Shown: positions 43,090-52,750 of the stretch, one piece after another
Numbering within the stretch: position 1 is the stretch's first letter
Layout of the letters: the number at the start of each line of letters is the position of its first letter
Assembly (NCBI GenBank): GCA_020072585.1
Contig: JAIQGL010000022.1
Span: 44,291-108,290, forward strand
Source of the DNA: Terriglobia bacterium
GTDB taxonomy: Bacteria; Acidobacteriota; Terriglobia; Terriglobales; Acidobacteriaceae
DNA length: 64,000 nt
Direction: 5' to 3'
Notes under the pieces: model-generated
The model's database searches: none
The model's input: only the letters and a program-made list of their open reading frames with translations
Told to the model about the DNA's origin: nothing
Made by a program: the position numbers and the translations under genes

Positions 43090-44991
43090 TTATAAGATAA
43101 CTCGCTCGTCGCCCACCCGGCGCGTGATGCGCTGTTGATCCAGATATTCAAGCAACGGGATAGCATATTTGCGGGTCACGCCGAGCAGGTCTTTGAAGGT
43201 AGCAACGTCAATTTTTGGCGCCTTGGCTTTCTGCGCAGCCATGAGCTGGCGCAGGTTCTCAAGGGCGCTCTGGTGGAAGACGAGATCATCCGCCAACTTC
43301 ACCAGCACGCGATCGCGAAGCAGGAGCGTGACCAGTTTCTGGGCGCGTGCTTTGTCCACAGGAAGTTTGTCGAGCACTTCTTTCATCAGGGGAACTTTCA
43401 GTCCGGCATCGGCGAACGCTTTTTCGATCTGTTGCTTGGCTTTGGCTTCTTCGTCTTTCAGCTCCACGCCGCGCCCCGCCAGACGGACCTGCTCGCCTGC
43501 CACCTCTGTTTTTTTGTCGCGAATGAGCTGGGCCAGAAGATGTTCCATCACGGTCTGATGGAGTTCCAGTTTTTCGCGCAACTCCTCTTTGCTGATGCCG
43601 CCGACCAGCGGATTGGCTTTGTGAAAAGCTTCCAGCGCGCCGATGAGCCTTTCCCGCGTCTTTTGCACCGATTCACTGGCGAGCAGAAATTCTCCCATCT
43701 GAATGATCTGCTTCTGCTGCACCAGGCCGGCGACAAGCGGATGGAGCACAGACTGTTTCAATCCTGTTTCACGTACGGCGGCGGCAAATGAGAGCCCTTC
43801 ATGCCCGCGCCGCGCTATGCGCGCGAGCAAAGTTTCCTGCCGGGCCCCGGAAGACAATATTTTCAGAAAAGTCTGTCGCGCATCCTGTTTTTGCCGCGAC
43901 AGGGGAAAGGCATCCAGCACAACCGCGCCGCCAATGGTGACCACCGGAGAAAACTGGCGCAGGATGGCACGGTCTCCGGGAAGCAGCAGGAGAGGCTCTG
44001 TGGAACGGAGCTGTGCGAACGCCGTGGCCCCGGGCTTGAGTTCCGTTACGCCATACAGAGCGACTTCCGCAATCGTCTCAGATGTAAACGCGTGGAAGTG
44101 GACGCGCGCACGATTTTTAAGCGGTTTGGCTTCCTTGAGTAGTGAGACCTGGACGTCAAGTCTCTGCGTAGGTTCGAAAGCGCCAGGCGCGGCTAGCGTC
44201 ATCCCTCGGGCCAGATCTTCAATCTGCACGCCAGCCAGATTGAGAGCAGTACGTTGCCCAGCCACGGTCTGGTCCGCCATGCTGCCATGCACCTGGACGC
44301 CACGGACACGCGCCTTTTTTCGCGATGGAAAAATCTCAACTTCCTCTTCTTTTTTTACTTTGCCCGCGATCAGCGTTCCTGTGATCACCGCGCCAAAACC
44401 TTTCATGGTAAATACGCGATCAATGGGAAGGCGAAAAAGGGCTTCAGTATCGCGCGCGGGGACATCGGCGGAGAGGCGGATGATTTCGCGCTTCAACTCA
44501 TCAAGCCCCGTCCCTTTGATCGCGCTCACAGCGACAACAGGTGAGCGGCTGACATCGAGAAACGATCCGCGGACAAAATCTTCTATCTCCATGCGGACGA
44601 CGCTGAGCGTATCCTCATCCACCAGGTCGGATTTGGTGATGACGGTGATGCCACGCGGAATGGAGAGCAGCCGGCAGATTTCAAAGTGCTCGCGGGTCTG
44701 CGGTTTGATGGATTCGTCGGCGGAGATGACCATCAACACCAGGTCCATGCCGCCCACGCCGGCCAGCATATTGCGGACAAAACGTTCGTGTCCGGGAACA
44801 TCAATGAATCCGAGGCGAAGTTTCTCTCCGCTGGGAGCGGCAAGCTCCAGGTGAGCGAAGCCGAGATCGATAGTAATGCCGCGCCGCTTCTCTTCTTCCA
44901 GCCGGTCGGCATCAATGCCGGTAAGGGCTTTGACCAACGCAGTCTTGCCGTGATCGATATGTCCGGCGGTGCCGATGATGACGGATTTCAT
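43090..44991 (-). CDS. selB: Selenocysteine-specific elongation factor SelB
   Basis: 633 aa. It carries selenocysteinyl-tRNA to in-frame UGA codons. The EF-Tu-like GTPase domain has [28 protein letters not shown] and TKSD. It is followed by beta-barrel domains and a winged-helix C-terminal region (about residues 400-633) that in the family binds the SECIS element ([22 protein letters not shown]). Upstream of it is a 750-bp non-coding region; selA, selC and selD are not visible in the window. Confidence 0.93.
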   Translation of the reverse strand: MKSVIIGTAGHIDHGKTALVKALTGIDADRLEEEKRRGITIDLGFAHLELAAPSGEKLRLGFIDVPGHERFVRNMLAGVGGMDLVLMVISADESIKPQTREHFEICRLLSIPRGITVITKSDLVDEDTLSVVRMEIEDFVRGSFLDVSRSPVVAVSAIKGTGLDELKREIIRLSADVPARDTEALFRLPIDRVFTMKGFGAVITGTLIAGKVKKEEEVEIFPSRKKARVRGVQVHGSMADQTVAGQRTALNLAGVQIEDLARGMTLAAPGAFEPTQRLDVQVSLLKEAKPLKNRARVHFHAFTSETIAEVALYGVTELKPGATAFAQLRSTEPLLLLPGDRAILRQFSPVVTIGGAVVLDAFPLSRQKQDARQTFLKILSSGARQETLLARIARRGHEGLSFAAAVRETGLKQSVLHPLVAGLVQQKQIIQMGEFLLASESVQKTRERLIGALEAFHKANPLVGGISKEELREKLELHQTVMEHLLAQLIRDKKTEVAGEQVRLAGRGVELKDEEAKAKQQIEKAFADAGLKVPLMKEVLDKLPVDKARAQKLVTLLLRDRVLVKLADDLVFHQSALENLRQLMAAQKAKAPKIDVATFKDLLGVTRKYAIPLLEYLDQQRITRRVGDERVIL

Positions 44992-45744
44992 TATTTCTGT
45001 CGCTCCGCTTCAAAACCGTTTCTATTTATTTTTCATGTTGAGTGCATGCCGCGCCTGTTGCAGGCGGCTCGGTGCGCTGGTCCGCCTCGCCGCGTACGCA
45101 TTCATGAAGTCGCTCCGCTCCAAAACCGCTTGAGAGTCATCTCGCAGTAGCTTCATTCTGCACCTGTCGCCAGCCGCTCGCCGCTACGCGGGCTCACAGC
45201 GTATACAACACCGGCCGCTGCTCCAAACACTGTACAGAGTTTACTTGGTTGATAAAATCAGAAGACAATGGACGCGCTCTAGTTAGAGTCGCCATCCTTA
45301 GAAAAAGCCCTGATACCCAAGGCGCAAGTTTATTGCATGATCAGAGTTGCCGGTATTATCCCTGGACATTCCGATATGGGCTGAAAAATCGCGCTCAGCC
45401 TTAATAATTTTTGGGAATTTTTTTGTGGGAAGCTTCAATGGCGGTCAATCCAAAGTGCTACGCCTTTCGATTCCTTCAATTTTTATATTAATACAAAATC
45501 TCAAAACTACTTATAAATAAGTATTTCAAAATGGGATTAACATACAAAATTAGCCGATATCCTCCCTGGGGACTATTCGGAATTACTTAACCAAGAATCG
45601 GTCACCTTCGTAACATTCGCACCCTGGTTTCCAAGGGTATTCTTCGTCTCATGACTCGCGCGTTCCACAAAATTTCATCGCGAGTCGGGCTGTACTTGAG
45701 CTTAGAGCCAGCTTCTACAGCTTAATCAGAAATTGGGGGATTTT
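44992..45744. repeat. Long intergenic region: dispersed repeats and AT-rich promoter stretch
   Basis: Two copies of the GTCGCT(C)CGCT(C/T)CAAAACCG repeat begin at 44999 and 45110 (about 111 bp apart, as at 20586/20697), each followed by GC-rich CTCGCCGC segments. Downstream the sequence becomes AT-rich (45400-45560) and contains the palindrome TACTTATAAATAAGTA (45508-45523). I find no tRNA-Sec or other RNA gene. Confidence 0.7.
45508..45523. promoter_or_regulatory. 16-bp palindrome upstream of the cupredoxin operon
   Basis: TACTTAT AA ATAAGTA, 7-bp arms and a 2-bp centre, in the AT-rich stretch about 220 bp before the cupredoxin start. It could be an operator for a dimeric regulator; no regulator gene is adjacent. 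Confidence 0.4.
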
Positions 45745-46416
45745 GTGACCAGGCTTTCAATCATGGTGTTGTTTGTAATGGGAGTGTCTTTTGTACCCGC
45801 CAATGCGGGGAGCATCTCCGGAAAAATCCGGTTGGCCAACGTTTCGAGTGCGGCAGCGGGCCAAGCCGCAGGCGGAAAAGAGAGCGTCGTTGTATGGCTG
45901 GAGGGAACGCATGACTCAAAGCCACCGGACGCGCCGGTAAAAATTTCTCAGCAGAACCTTCAGTTTTCTCCGGAATTCGCCGTTGCCGTAACGGGACAAA
46001 AAATAGAAATGCCCAACGATGACTCGGTTGTGCACAATGTTTATTCCTTTACCGGCGCAAGCGAGTTCAATCTCGGGCTATATGCCAAGGGCGAGGTTCG
46101 CACCGTCGTTCTTGACCACGCCGGCATTGTTGATGTTTTTTGTTCGATTCACCACCAGATGCACGCTCGTATATTTGTGGTGCCGACAAAACACTTTGCC
46201 AATAGCATGCCTGGCCACTCTTTCTCGCTGACTGATGTGCCCCCGGGGAAGTACGTTCTGAAGGCGTGGCATGAACGGTCGCGCCTGATCGAGAAAACCG
46301 TCATTGTTCCCAGCAGCGGAACCATCACTGCCGATATCACTTTGGAAAGCGGATCTCAGCCGGCAGCCGTGGCGAAGGAAAGCGGACCTCAAACCGCAGC
46401 CGTGGCGAAGCAGTAG
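45745..46416 (+). CDS. Secreted cupredoxin (type 1 copper) protein
   Basis: 223 aa. A GTG at 45745, with TTGGGGGA 5 bases upstream, starts a signal peptide (VTRLSIMVLFVMGVSFVPANA). The copper ligands look complete: His in DSVVHNVYSF, then Cys, His and Met in VDVFCSIHHQMHARIFV. A long N-terminal insertion, and a C-terminal beta domain with GKYVLKAWHERSRL, surround the cupredoxin core. The last 22 residues hold a degenerate repeat of SGxQxAAVAK. The periplasmic protein probably delivers or takes electrons. First gene of a three-gene cluster. Confidence 0.85.
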   Translation: MTRLSIMVLFVMGVSFVPANAGSISGKIRLANVSSAAAGQAAGGKESVVVWLEGTHDSKPPDAPVKISQQNLQFSPEFAVAVTGQKIEMPNDDSVVHNVYSFTGASEFNLGLYAKGEVRTVVLDHAGIVDVFCSIHHQMHARIFVVPTKHFANSMPGHSFSLTDVPPGKYVLKAWHERSRLIEKTVIVPSSGTITADITLESGSQPAAVAKESGPQTAAVAKQ

Positions 46417-46435
46417 GCAAAGGACACACACCTAT

Positions 46436-47548
46436 ATGACCCGAAAAGACATAGTTTGCAGAACGGGCATTGTGGTTGCCGTGCTGAGTGCAGTCATGTT
46501 CTCCAGCAGCCGCGGCTTCACGGCAGACGAAGGCCATGCTCAACCTCCGGGCATTACCCCTGCAATGATAGATTCCATCAAGGTCCTGCCCGGCGGCCTC
46601 ACTGCATTGCCCGCCGTGCCGGTTCCAGATGATAATCCGCAGACCCAGGCGAAGATCGAGTTAGGGAAGAAGCTCTTCTTTGATACCCGGCTTTCCCTGG
46701 ATCGCGCTAGCAGTTGCGGCACTTGCCACAGTCCGGAAAAGGCCTTTGCCGATGGTTTGCCACGCGCCAAGGGTTTTCAAGGGACGCTCCTTCCGCGTAA
46801 TTCACCAACGGTCCTCAACGCCGCATACAACACAATTCAGTTCTGGGACGGCCGCGCTGCGACTCTAGACGAGCAGTGCAAAGGCCCGCTATTGGCGCCG
46901 GCGGAAATGAACATGCTGGATGAAGAGCACCTGGTGGAACGTCTGAATTCCATCCCAGGATATCGCCAGGATTTCCAGACCGTCTTCAGCAGTTCTCCTT
47001 CACTCGATAATATCGCCCGGGCTGTTGCCTCCTTTGAGCGCACTCTGGTGACGCCCGGATCCCGCTTTGATCGCTACGCCATGGGCGACAAAACCTCCCT
47101 TACCGAGCAGGAGAAACGCGGGCTGATTGTTTTCATTGGTAAGGGCTCTTGTTCGGAATGCCACAACGGCCCAAATTTCACTGACAATAAGTTTCATAAT
47201 CTTGGCGTGGTTCCCGCGCATGGAAGCCCTGACGATTTGGGACGATATGTTGTCACGAAGAAGGAAGAAGACCGTAAGGCCTTCAAAACCCCAACGTTGC
47301 GCAATGTGTCTTTGACTGCGCCTTATATGCATGATGGATCAGTTGCCACGCTGGAAGAAGTGATTGACCTCTATGACCGTGGTGGTGGCGACGTTCCCAA
47401 CAAGTCAAAGCTCGTCTATGAATTGCATCTTACCAACACTGAAAAAGCAGACTTGGTGGCGTTTTTGAAAGCGCTCAACGGTAACGTGCCTCAAGTGCAG
47501 CTTCCCAAAATGCATCCGGAGACAGTCCTGAAAGCAAAGGGACAATAG
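46436..47548 (+). CDS. Di-heme cytochrome c peroxidase (CcpA/MauG family)
   Basis: 370 aa. A signal peptide (MTRKDIVCRTGIVVAVLSAVMF) is followed by the family fold. Two heme attachment sites: CGTCH (in SSCGTCHSPEKAFADG) and CSECH (KGSCSECHNGPNFTD). NSPTVLNAAYN and FKTPTLRNVSLTAPYMHDGS are typical. The periplasmic enzyme reduces H2O2 or, in the MauG branch, oxidises a partner protein. The upstream in-frame start is rejected because the ATG at 46436 gives the signal peptide. It is 20 bp after the cupredoxin and 9 bp before the c'-like gene. Confidence 0.92.
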   Translation: MTRKDIVCRTGIVVAVLSAVMFSSSRGFTADEGHAQPPGITPAMIDSIKVLPGGLTALPAVPVPDDNPQTQAKIELGKKLFFDTRLSLDRASSCGTCHSPEKAFADGLPRAKGFQGTLLPRNSPTVLNAAYNTIQFWDGRAATLDEQCKGPLLAPAEMNMLDEEHLVERLNSIPGYRQDFQTVFSSSPSLDNIARAVASFERTLVTPGSRFDRYAMGDKTSLTEQEKRGLIVFIGKGSCSECHNGPNFTDNKFHNLGVVPAHGSPDDLGRYVVTKKEEDRKAFKTPTLRNVSLTAPYMHDGSVATLEEVIDLYDRGGGDVPNKSKLVYELHLTNTEKADLVAFLKALNGNVPQVQLPKMHPETVLKAKGQ

Positions 47549-47557
47549 GGCCCAGTG

Positions 47558-48052
47558 ATGAACAAGAAGATGGTTGTTGCCAGGAATTTATTGCTATGCG
47601 CGCTCATCATTGGCGGTTACACGCTCAGCATTGGACACGTTGCTGCCTCAGGGTCTGTTGGCACCCAGTCATCGGCGCAGCCACGCGAGGACCTGCGTCG
47701 ATTTATGCAGTCCAAAGTGCACCAGGAGTATACCTTCCTGAGCTACACCATCTGGCACAACCGTCCGCTCACTCCGGCAAAGATGGACTCCATCGCTGCA
47801 TCGTCCGTCAAGATTGTTGGCCTGTCCAATGAACTCACCGCCTACGTGGCCCTTTATAAGGAGCAAGGCTGGAGTAATGAAGACGTGAAGCTCTTTGAGG
47901 AAAAGCGTTTACAGCTTTCTCGCGTGGCTCAGGAGCTAAGTCGCGCTGCTCAAAAACGCGATACACGAGAAGTGCATAACTTCTTCACGCACCTGGACAA
48001 CACCTGCCAGAGCTGTCACAAGCGCTTTCGCCCCGATCTACAGTGGCTCTAA
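47558..48052 (+). CDS. Cytochrome c'-like protein
   Basis: 164 aa. A signal peptide (MNKKMVVARNLLLCALIIGG) precedes a helical domain (LTAYVALYKEQGWSNEDVKLFEEKRLQLSRVAQELSRAAQ) ending with the C-terminal heme site CQSCHKRFRPDLQWL. The position near the end, in a four-helix layout, fits class II cytochrome c (c'). A GTG at 47555 overlaps the ATG at 47558. It probably exchanges electrons with the peroxidase and cupredoxin. Confidence 0.82.
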   Translation: MNKKMVVARNLLLCALIIGGYTLSIGHVAASGSVGTQSSAQPREDLRRFMQSKVHQEYTFLSYTIWHNRPLTPAKMDSIAASSVKIVGLSNELTAYVALYKEQGWSNEDVKLFEEKRLQLSRVAQELSRAAQKRDTREVHNFFTHLDNTCQSCHKRFRPDLQWL

Positions 48053-48201
48053 CGACTTCAATACCACCCCGTTTCTGCTTATGGTTCGCTGACTGCCGTG
48101 TTGGCAAAGGATCCGGAATTGGGGTCGTCCATTGAATAGCGGATGGTCTACTCACTGCAAACACAAAAAACATTGAAGCCGCCGATCGCTGGTCAAGTGT
48201 C

Positions 48202-48270
48202 CCTCGTAGCGAGGAGTCAGCGGAATGCACCTGCACAGGCTCTCTTCCTCATGCGACAATAAAGAGAGCC
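48202..48270 (+). promoter_or_regulatory. Two hairpins in the purL leader
   Basis: A small hairpin CCTCG TAG CGAGG (48202-48214) and a 9-bp perfect stem GGCTCTCTT (48238-48246) with AAGAGAGCC (48262-48270), loop 15 nt. The second ends 4 bases before the purL ATG and includes AAGAGAG, the only Shine-Dalgarno-like stretch. Folding would hide the ribosome-binding site, so it may regulate purL translation. Confidence 0.5.
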
Positions 48271-48274
48271 TCCT

Positions 48275-50647
48275 ATGTCCACCGCGCATCTCCCCACGAT
48301 CACCCCTGAAGTCATAGAAGAACACGGCATCACGCCGGAAGAATATGAACGGATCAAGGCATCGCTGGGCCGCGAGCCGTCGCTCACCGAGTTGGGCATT
48401 TTCAGCGTGATGTGGAGCGAGCACTGCTCGTATAAGTCGTCGCGCGTGCATTTGAAGCGGCTGCCAACGCGCAGCAAGCTGGTGGTGCAGGGGCCGGGCG
48501 AGAACGCCGGCATCATCGACATTGGCGATGGCTGGGCCTGTGCGTTCAAGATTGAATCGCACAACCATCCTTCTTTCATTGAGCCGTTCCAGGGCGCCGC
48601 AACCGGCGTGGGCGGAATTCTGCGCGACATATTCACTATGGGCGCACGCCCATTCGCGGTAATGGACTCACTGCGTTTTGGTCCGATTACCCCTGGGCCG
48701 GCTTCGACAGGTAAAACAAACGATCAAGCCAATGTGCACCGCAACCATTCGATCCTTGAGGGCGTGGTGAGCGGCATAGCATCGTATGGAAATTGTTTTG
48801 GCGTGCCCAATCTGGGCGGTGAAACCAGGTTCGAGCCCTGTTATTCGCAAAATCCGCTGGTCAACGCCTTTGCTCTCGGGTTGGTGCGGCGTGACCAGAT
48901 CTTTTATGCCAAGGCAGCGGGTGAAGGGAACCCGGTGATTTACGTCGGCGCAAAGACGGGGCGTGACGGCATACACGGCGCGACCATGGCGAGCGAAGAG
49001 TTCAGCGAAGGCTCAGAACAGAAGCGGCCAAACGTGCAGGTAGGCGATCCATTCCTGGAGAAGCTGTTGCTGGAAGCCTGCGTGGAAGCCATGCACACAG
49101 GGGCCGTCGTCGGGATACAGGACATGGGCGCGGCGGGGCTCACGTGCTCCACCTGTGAAATGGGCGCACGCGGCGGCGTGGGCATTGAGATTGAACTGGA
49201 CCTGGTTCCTCAGCGCGAAACCGGCATGAATGCCTACGAGATCATGCTGAGCGAATCACAGGAGCGTATGCTGCTGGTGGCGGAGAGCGGACGCGAACAG
49301 GAAGTGCTGAAGGTCTTTGAAAAATGGGGGCTGGATGGCGTGATTGTGGGGCGCGTCACCAACAATGGCAGGCTGCGCGTGCTGGAGCACGGCAAACTGG
49401 TGGCGGATATTCCCAACACCGCGTTGACTGACGATGCGCCGTTATATCACCGTCCGATTGAGCCCTGGAGCGCGCCGGTTTCACGCACCAAACCGGAGAG
49501 TGTGCGATTTGCCCATTCAAGCGCAAAAACGGCGCTTGAACGGGGGCCCGGGAACACCGCCGGCGATTTCACTGAGAATCTGAAGCGCCTGCTGGCGACG
49601 CCCAACCTCTGCTCCAAACGCTGGATCTTTGAGCAATATGACTCCATGGTGCAATCCAACACCGTGGAAGGGCCGGGCGCGGATGCGGGGTTGATGCGCA
49701 TTAAAGGCTCGAAACGCGCGCTGGCAATGGCGCTGGATGGCAACGGACGCTGGTGCTGGCTTGATCCAAAGCTGGGCGCAATGCATGCCGTGGCCGAGTC
49801 AGCACGCAATGTCTCCTGTACGGGAGCAACACCGGTGGCGGCCACGAACTGCCTGAATTTTGGCAATCCGGAAAAGCCCCAGATCATGTGGCAGTTCTCC
49901 CAGGTAGTGGATGGGCTGACCGAGGCGTGCACCGCTCTAGAGACGCCGATTACCGGCGGCAACGTGAGCTTGTATAACGAGACACTGGGAGAAGGCATCT
50001 ATCCCACACCGGTCGTCGGCATTGTGGGCATTCTGGAGAACGTGGACGACGCGATGACGTTCCACTTCCGCGAAGCTGGACGCGACGTGTTTGTGCTGAG
50101 CGGGGCTACCGAGGGAAGCAACATTGAAGCCGAGTTTGGTTCATCAGAATACGCGAAAGAGGTTCTGGGAGCGATTTGGGGCGTGCCGCCGGCGCTGGAT
50201 ATCCGGCAGGAAACAGCCCTTCAGAACTGCGTGCGGGAGTTGATCCATGAGCATCTGATTGAGTCAGCCCATGACTGCTCTGACGGAGGGCTGACGGTGG
50301 CCCTGGCGGAATCTGGGTTTCCCAGGAGCATTGGGGCGGAGGTGGATCTTAAGTCCAATGGAATCTTCGCCGAGGCCGTTCTTTTTGGCGAAGCAGCCAG
50401 CCGGATACTCATAAGTTGCGACCCGAAAAAGGCCGCGAACATCCAACAAATAGCGCTAAAATGGGGTCTACGGGCGGACCGGATCGGGCGCACTGTTCCT
50501 GAACAATTGTTGATTCGCATTGACGGCAAGAACGCGGTCTCAGCCAAAGTGTCTGAACTGCGCCAGGTCTGGGACACGGCATTAGTGAAAGCACTGCATA
50601 CTGACGCTCCAGAGCATCTGGTGCCGGAGATTTTGCAGAGAAGCTAG
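48275..50647 (+). CDS. purL: Phosphoribosylformylglycinamidine synthase subunit PurL
   Basis: 790 aa. Step 4 of purine biosynthesis: FGAR to FGAM using ammonia from a PurQ partner. The small PurL type (no glutaminase domain). Signature blocks: [16 protein letters not shown] (near nt 48410-48455), [36 protein letters not shown] and [15 protein letters not shown]. PurS and PurQ are not nearby. PurF follows 286 bp downstream on the same strand. Confidence 0.96.
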   Translation: MSTAHLPTITPEVIEEHGITPEEYERIKASLGREPSLTELGIFSVMWSEHCSYKSSRVHLKRLPTRSKLVVQGPGENAGIIDIGDGWACAFKIESHNHPSFIEPFQGAATGVGGILRDIFTMGARPFAVMDSLRFGPITPGPASTGKTNDQANVHRNHSILEGVVSGIASYGNCFGVPNLGGETRFEPCYSQNPLVNAFALGLVRRDQIFYAKAAGEGNPVIYVGAKTGRDGIHGATMASEEFSEGSEQKRPNVQVGDPFLEKLLLEACVEAMHTGAVVGIQDMGAAGLTCSTCEMGARGGVGIEIELDLVPQRETGMNAYEIMLSESQERMLLVAESGREQEVLKVFEKWGLDGVIVGRVTNNGRLRVLEHGKLVADIPNTALTDDAPLYHRPIEPWSAPVSRTKPESVRFAHSSAKTALERGPGNTAGDFTENLKRLLATPNLCSKRWIFEQYDSMVQSNTVEGPGADAGLMRIKGSKRALAMALDGNGRWCWLDPKLGAMHAVAESARNVSCTGATPVAATNCLNFGNPEKPQIMWQFSQVVDGLTEACTALETPITGGNVSLYNETLGEGIYPTPVVGIVGILENVDDAMTFHFREAGRDVFVLSGATEGSNIEAEFGSSEYAKEVLGAIWGVPPALDIRQETALQNCVRELIHEHLIESAHDCSDGGLTVALAESGFPRSIGAEVDLKSNGIFAEAVLFGEAASRILISCDPKKAANIQQIALKWGLRADRIGRTVPEQLLIRIDGKNAVSAKVSELRQVWDTALVKALHTDAPEHLVPEILQRS

Positions 50648-50933
50648 GAAAAGTAAATAGCAGTTAGCAAATCGCAATTAGCCGGTTTGTATCAGGGTAC
50701 CGGCTTTTAGGCGTACCACCAAATTATTTAAATGGGTTTTTAGCCCTGTAAGCGCAAGGTCCCTCACTCCTATTCGGCGGCTGAAGCAAGCGCCGCCTCA
50801 TTGACGGAGTTCGGGATGACGAAAATTTTGAAACAGCTGCGAGCCCGACTTGCGCGGCGAGCGGCCTGGCACAAGGGCCTCAACATTTCAACGGCGACGA
50901 AACTCTTGAGCGGTTTGGAGCGAAGCGACAAAA
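50648..50933. repeat. Intergenic region purL-purF with inverted repeat copy
   Basis: About 290 bp without a gene. The final 60 bp (50870-50930) are an inverted copy of the GTCGCT-CGCTCCAAACCGCT family, reading GAGCGGTTTGGAGCGAAGCGAC just before the purF ATG, so the repeat forms the purF leader. Mid-region holds a GCTGAAGCAAGCGCCGCC stretch. Confidence 0.65.
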
Positions 50934-52355
50934 ATGCTGGACAAATTCAAGGACGAATGCGGCGTGATGGCGGTACATAATCACCGTGAAGCCTCCACCA
51001 TGGCCTATCTGGGGCTGCATCAGTTGCAGCATCGCGGGCAGGAGTCAGCAGGTGTGGTGTCCTCCAACGGCGAGCGACTCTACATGCATAAGGCCATGGG
51101 GCAGGTTGCGGATATTTTTACCGAAGATGTTCTGAGCAAACTACCCGGCAATCTGGCCATCGGCCATACGCGCTACTCTACGGCAGGCGATTCCGCGGTG
51201 CTTAACGCTCAGCCGATCATGGTGGATTGCAACAAGGGAATGATTGCGATCGCGCATAACGGCAATCTGGTAAACGCCAATGAGATCCGCAGCCGCCTGG
51301 AAGGCCAGGGGTCGATCTTCCAGACCACCAGCGATACTGAAGTAATTGTGCACCTGATCGCACAATCGAAAGAACACACGCTGCCGGAAGCAGTGTGTGA
51401 CGCGCTGCGCCGCATTGAAGGCGCATTTTCCCTGGTGATGATGACGCGCGACCGTGTTTTTGCGATTCGTGATCCGCGTGGCTTCCGTCCGCTCTCCATG
51501 GGACGGATTCCCAACGGAGGTCCGTCGGGTGACACGGTTGTATTTGCCTCTGAGACCTGCGCGTTTGATCTGATTGGCGCCGTGTATGAGCGCGACGTGA
51601 AGCCCGGAGAGATGGTTGTTGTTGGACCGGAAGGCACATTCTCACGCTTCTTTGCCGCGGAGATGAAGCAGTCTGCCTGCATCTTTGAACACGTCTATTT
51701 CTCGCGGCCAGACAGCGTGGTGTTTGGCAGGCCGGTGCAAACAAGCCGCGAGGCCATGGGCCGGCAGTTGGCCAAGGAGTCGCCGGTTGAGGCTGACCTG
51801 GTAGTGCCGGTGCCTGACTCGGGCGTGGCAGCCGCTCTGGGTTATTCGTCAGAATCGCTGCTGCCGTTCCGCTTTGGGCTGATCCGCAACCATTACATTG
51901 GGCGGACGTTTATTGAACCAGAGCAGCGCGTGCGTGACTTTGGCGTGAAGCTCAAGCTGAATCCCATTCGCAGCCTGCTGGTAGGGAAGCGGGTGATCCT
52001 GGTGGATGATTCCATTGTTCGCGGGACCACCAGCCGAAAAATTGTCCGCATGGTGCGTGATGCCGGCGCAAAGGAAGTCCACGTGCGCATCTCCTGCCCG
52101 CCCACGATTTCGCCCTGTTATTACGGCGTGGATACACCGTCCAAGGGTCAGCTGATCGCTTCTAACAAGTCGATTGAAGAGATCCGCGACTACATTGGAT
52201 CGGACTCCCTAGCTTATCTTTCTCTGGAAGGACTGCGCGTGGCCTGCGCTGAAGGCGAGAAAACCACCTACTGCACATCGTGCTATACGGGCGTTTATCC
52301 AACGGAGTTTATTCCACTCGACCAGATCCAGCCTATGGCAGTAAAGAAGCCGTAG
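50934..52355 (+). CDS. purF: Amidophosphoribosyltransferase PurF
   Basis: 473 aa. Commits PRPP and glutamine to purine synthesis. N-terminal glutaminase with the catalytic Cys in DECGVMAVHNH (the first eight residues are the propeptide), IGHTRYSTAGDS and AIAHNGN. The phosphoribosyltransferase domain carries the PRPP motif VILVDDSIVRGTTSRKI. The Cys pattern at the C-terminus (YCTSCYTG) fits iron-sulfur forms. A ribosome-binding site (GGAG at about 50917) lies within the inverted repeat. Confidence 0.96.
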   Translation: MLDKFKDECGVMAVHNHREASTMAYLGLHQLQHRGQESAGVVSSNGERLYMHKAMGQVADIFTEDVLSKLPGNLAIGHTRYSTAGDSAVLNAQPIMVDCNKGMIAIAHNGNLVNANEIRSRLEGQGSIFQTTSDTEVIVHLIAQSKEHTLPEAVCDALRRIEGAFSLVMMTRDRVFAIRDPRGFRPLSMGRIPNGGPSGDTVVFASETCAFDLIGAVYERDVKPGEMVVVGPEGTFSRFFAAEMKQSACIFEHVYFSRPDSVVFGRPVQTSREAMGRQLAKESPVEADLVVPVPDSGVAAALGYSSESLLPFRFGLIRNHYIGRTFIEPEQRVRDFGVKLKLNPIRSLLVGKRVILVDDSIVRGTTSRKIVRMVRDAGAKEVHVRISCPPTISPCYYGVDTPSKGQLIASNKSIEEIRDYIGSDSLAYLSLEGLRVACAEGEKTTYCTSCYTGVYPTEFIPLDQIQPMAVKKP

Positions 52356-52750
52356 GGGCGCTTAGCCATCTTTAATTGACGTCAACTCGCGCTCGCTTCT
52401 TCCTTGACTTTTTCATTCTGGCGAATACAATACGAATAAAGGCGAGGTGAGCCGCGAGGACGCAATGGGTTTATTCCGTTGCGTTTTGTGCTTTTTGGGG
52501 TTGTGCCCCTCTGCCGATTCTCTCAGCATTGGGTTCTCTTGGGTTCCCTTGGGTTGAAATGGGTTGAACATAGGGGAGGGGCAGGGGTGCTGCTCAGGCG
52601 GCACGGTAGAATCTTTGAAAACTGAATAGATGGAGTGAGATAGAAGCGAAGCAGAGGGCAAATTTGCTCTGGGATGGGAGTTTTTGCCGACTTTTGAGAG
52701 CAGATGCGGCGATACGACTCTCGCTGCGCTCGAGACTTCGGAGAAAGCTC
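52356..52750. repeat. Intergenic region after purF with hairpin element and short tandem repeats
   Basis: It holds the second hairpin element (52461-52530) and a minisatellite of TTGGGTT units (52529-52568, four units of 10-11 bp). The rest is without recognised genes. A frame at 52413-52661 on the minus strand reads across the repeat and is not called. Confidence 0.7.
52461..52530 (+). repeat. Conserved hairpin element, copy 2
   Basis: Stem CGCAATGGG (52461-52469) with TCCGTTGCG (52475-52483), then TTTTGTGCTTTTTGGGG and CCCCTCTGCCGATTCTCTCAGC. Nearly identical in layout to 16831-16902. One arm change (C to T) is tolerated by G-U pairing and the end pair differs, so the structure is held while the sequence drifts. 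Confidence 0.8.

Noticed and set aside
44992..45744. Possible tRNA-Sec or small RNA near selB
   Set aside because: Sequence read through without finding an acceptor stem or T-arm; the region is repeats and AT-rich promoter-like DNA.
52413..52661. Minus-strand frame of 82 aa through the purF downstream repeat
   Set aside because: It is produced by reading the repeat element; similar spurious frames occur across the matching element near 16.8 kb.
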